From positions 1 to 21,489 of the forward strand of contig JAODBP010000140.1 in the NCBI GenBank assembly GCA_025464025.1: a DNA stretch of 21,489 nucleotides, given 5' to 3'. The position numbers and the translations under genes are program-made. This stretch comes from Actinomycetes bacterium (GTDB taxonomy: Bacteria; Actinomycetota; Acidimicrobiia; Acidimicrobiales; CADCSY01). Below, one piece after another: positions 21,355 through 21,489 of this stretch (position 1 is its first letter; each line of letters begins with the position of its first letter). The notes under the pieces are model-generated. The model did no database searches, was not told the origin of the DNA, and worked only from the letters and a program-made list of their open reading frames with translations.

Positions 21355-21489
21355 CCGCGGCGGCCGCTCAGGCCGCCATGCGCCGCGTCGCCGGTGGGCT
21401 GCGGGCCCGGGGCGTCGTCGACGGCGATCGCGTCGCCTTCGCCCTGCCCAACTCGGCCGGCCTGCTCGCCGCGCTCGTCGGCACGATGC
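21324..21489 (+). CDS. AMP-forming acyl-CoA synthetase/ligase, N-terminal fragment
   Basis: The frame is open to the window edge (about 55 codons). It encodes the typical start of an adenylate-forming ligase: AAMRRVAGGLRARGVVDGDR followed by VAFALPNSAGLLAALVG, the first helix-strand unit of the AMP-binding domain. The family activates fatty or other carboxylic acids to acyl-CoA through an acyl-AMP. The start is uncertain. I use the GTG at 21324, which overlaps the SDR 3' end by 31 bases; no clear ribosome site is present and the frame is open further upstream. The catalytic motifs lie beyond the right edge. Confidence 0.75.
   Translation, partial: MVGEAGVEHLTAAAAQAAMRRVAGGLRARGVVDGDRVAFALPNSAGLLAALVGTM

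Noticed and set aside
1..21489. tRNA/rRNA genes, CRISPR arrays, IS elements, attachment sites or defence systems
   Set aside because: No cloverleaf-like segment with a T-loop signature, no spaced short repeats, no transposase or integrase motif, and no nuclease/toxin pair were seen on reading both strands. The lone NYN/PIN-like protein has no antitoxin partner.

Overview
The window reads as a chromosomal stretch of a very GC-rich actinobacterium. The evidence is the strong G/C third-position bias, frequent GTG starts, an F420-dependent luciferase-like oxidoreductase, a DsbA-like protein of the mycothiol-linked Rv2466c type, and many starts with a TAnnnT -10 box only 6-8 nt upstream of the ATG, which is the signature of leaderless transcripts. 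The two-domain CaiB/BaiF CoA-transferases and the overall content would suit a deep-branching, Acidimicrobiia-like lineage. That placement is an inference; there is no rRNA or other marker to settle it. I see no tRNA, rRNA, IS element, CRISPR array, prophage or recombination site. Gene density is high, with no gene-free stretch over about 115 bp.

Layout. 1-668: C-terminal part of SelO (protein AMPylator). 691-6230: two paralogous fused family III CoA-transferases on the plus strand, separated by a minus-strand pair (a small PLDc_N membrane protein and a NYN/PIN-like protein). 6243-8202: a divergent alkylation-repair locus, an Ada(N)-AraC-AlkA fusion against Ogt, with a 30-bp palindrome between them. 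8316-8768: a secreted PepSY protein with a structured leader. 8861-11582: a tightly overlapped operon of a double-cupin protein, an SDR and an LLM F420-dependent oxidoreductase. 11647-13288: a divergent nitroreductase / metallo-beta-lactamase-fold pair fired from overlapping, symmetric -10 boxes. 13379-15248: a divergent EamA exporter / lipoprotein esterase pair with almost no intergenic space. 15306-17668: copA-copZ copper export, preceded by a CsoR/RicR-type operator shared with divergent trmO (17717-18178). 18169-20356: a Gfo/Idh/MocA oxidoreductase, an AhpD-like protein and the Rv2466c-like DsbA protein. 20392-end: an extended SDR and the start of an AMP-forming acyl-CoA ligase.

Themes. 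Much of the window is acyl-CoA/lipid-type catabolism and redox chemistry (two CoA-transferases, two SDRs, LLM, nitroreductase, acyl-CoA ligase), interspersed with stress functions (alkylation repair, copper export, thiol redox, SelO). The most unusual non-coding signal is a pair of 50-nt hairpins (11590-11639 and 15254-15303). They have a shared 15-bp outer stem, a variable but compensated inner stem and the same 4-nt loop frame, and both sit between convergent genes. They look like two copies of a dispersed bidirectional-terminator family.
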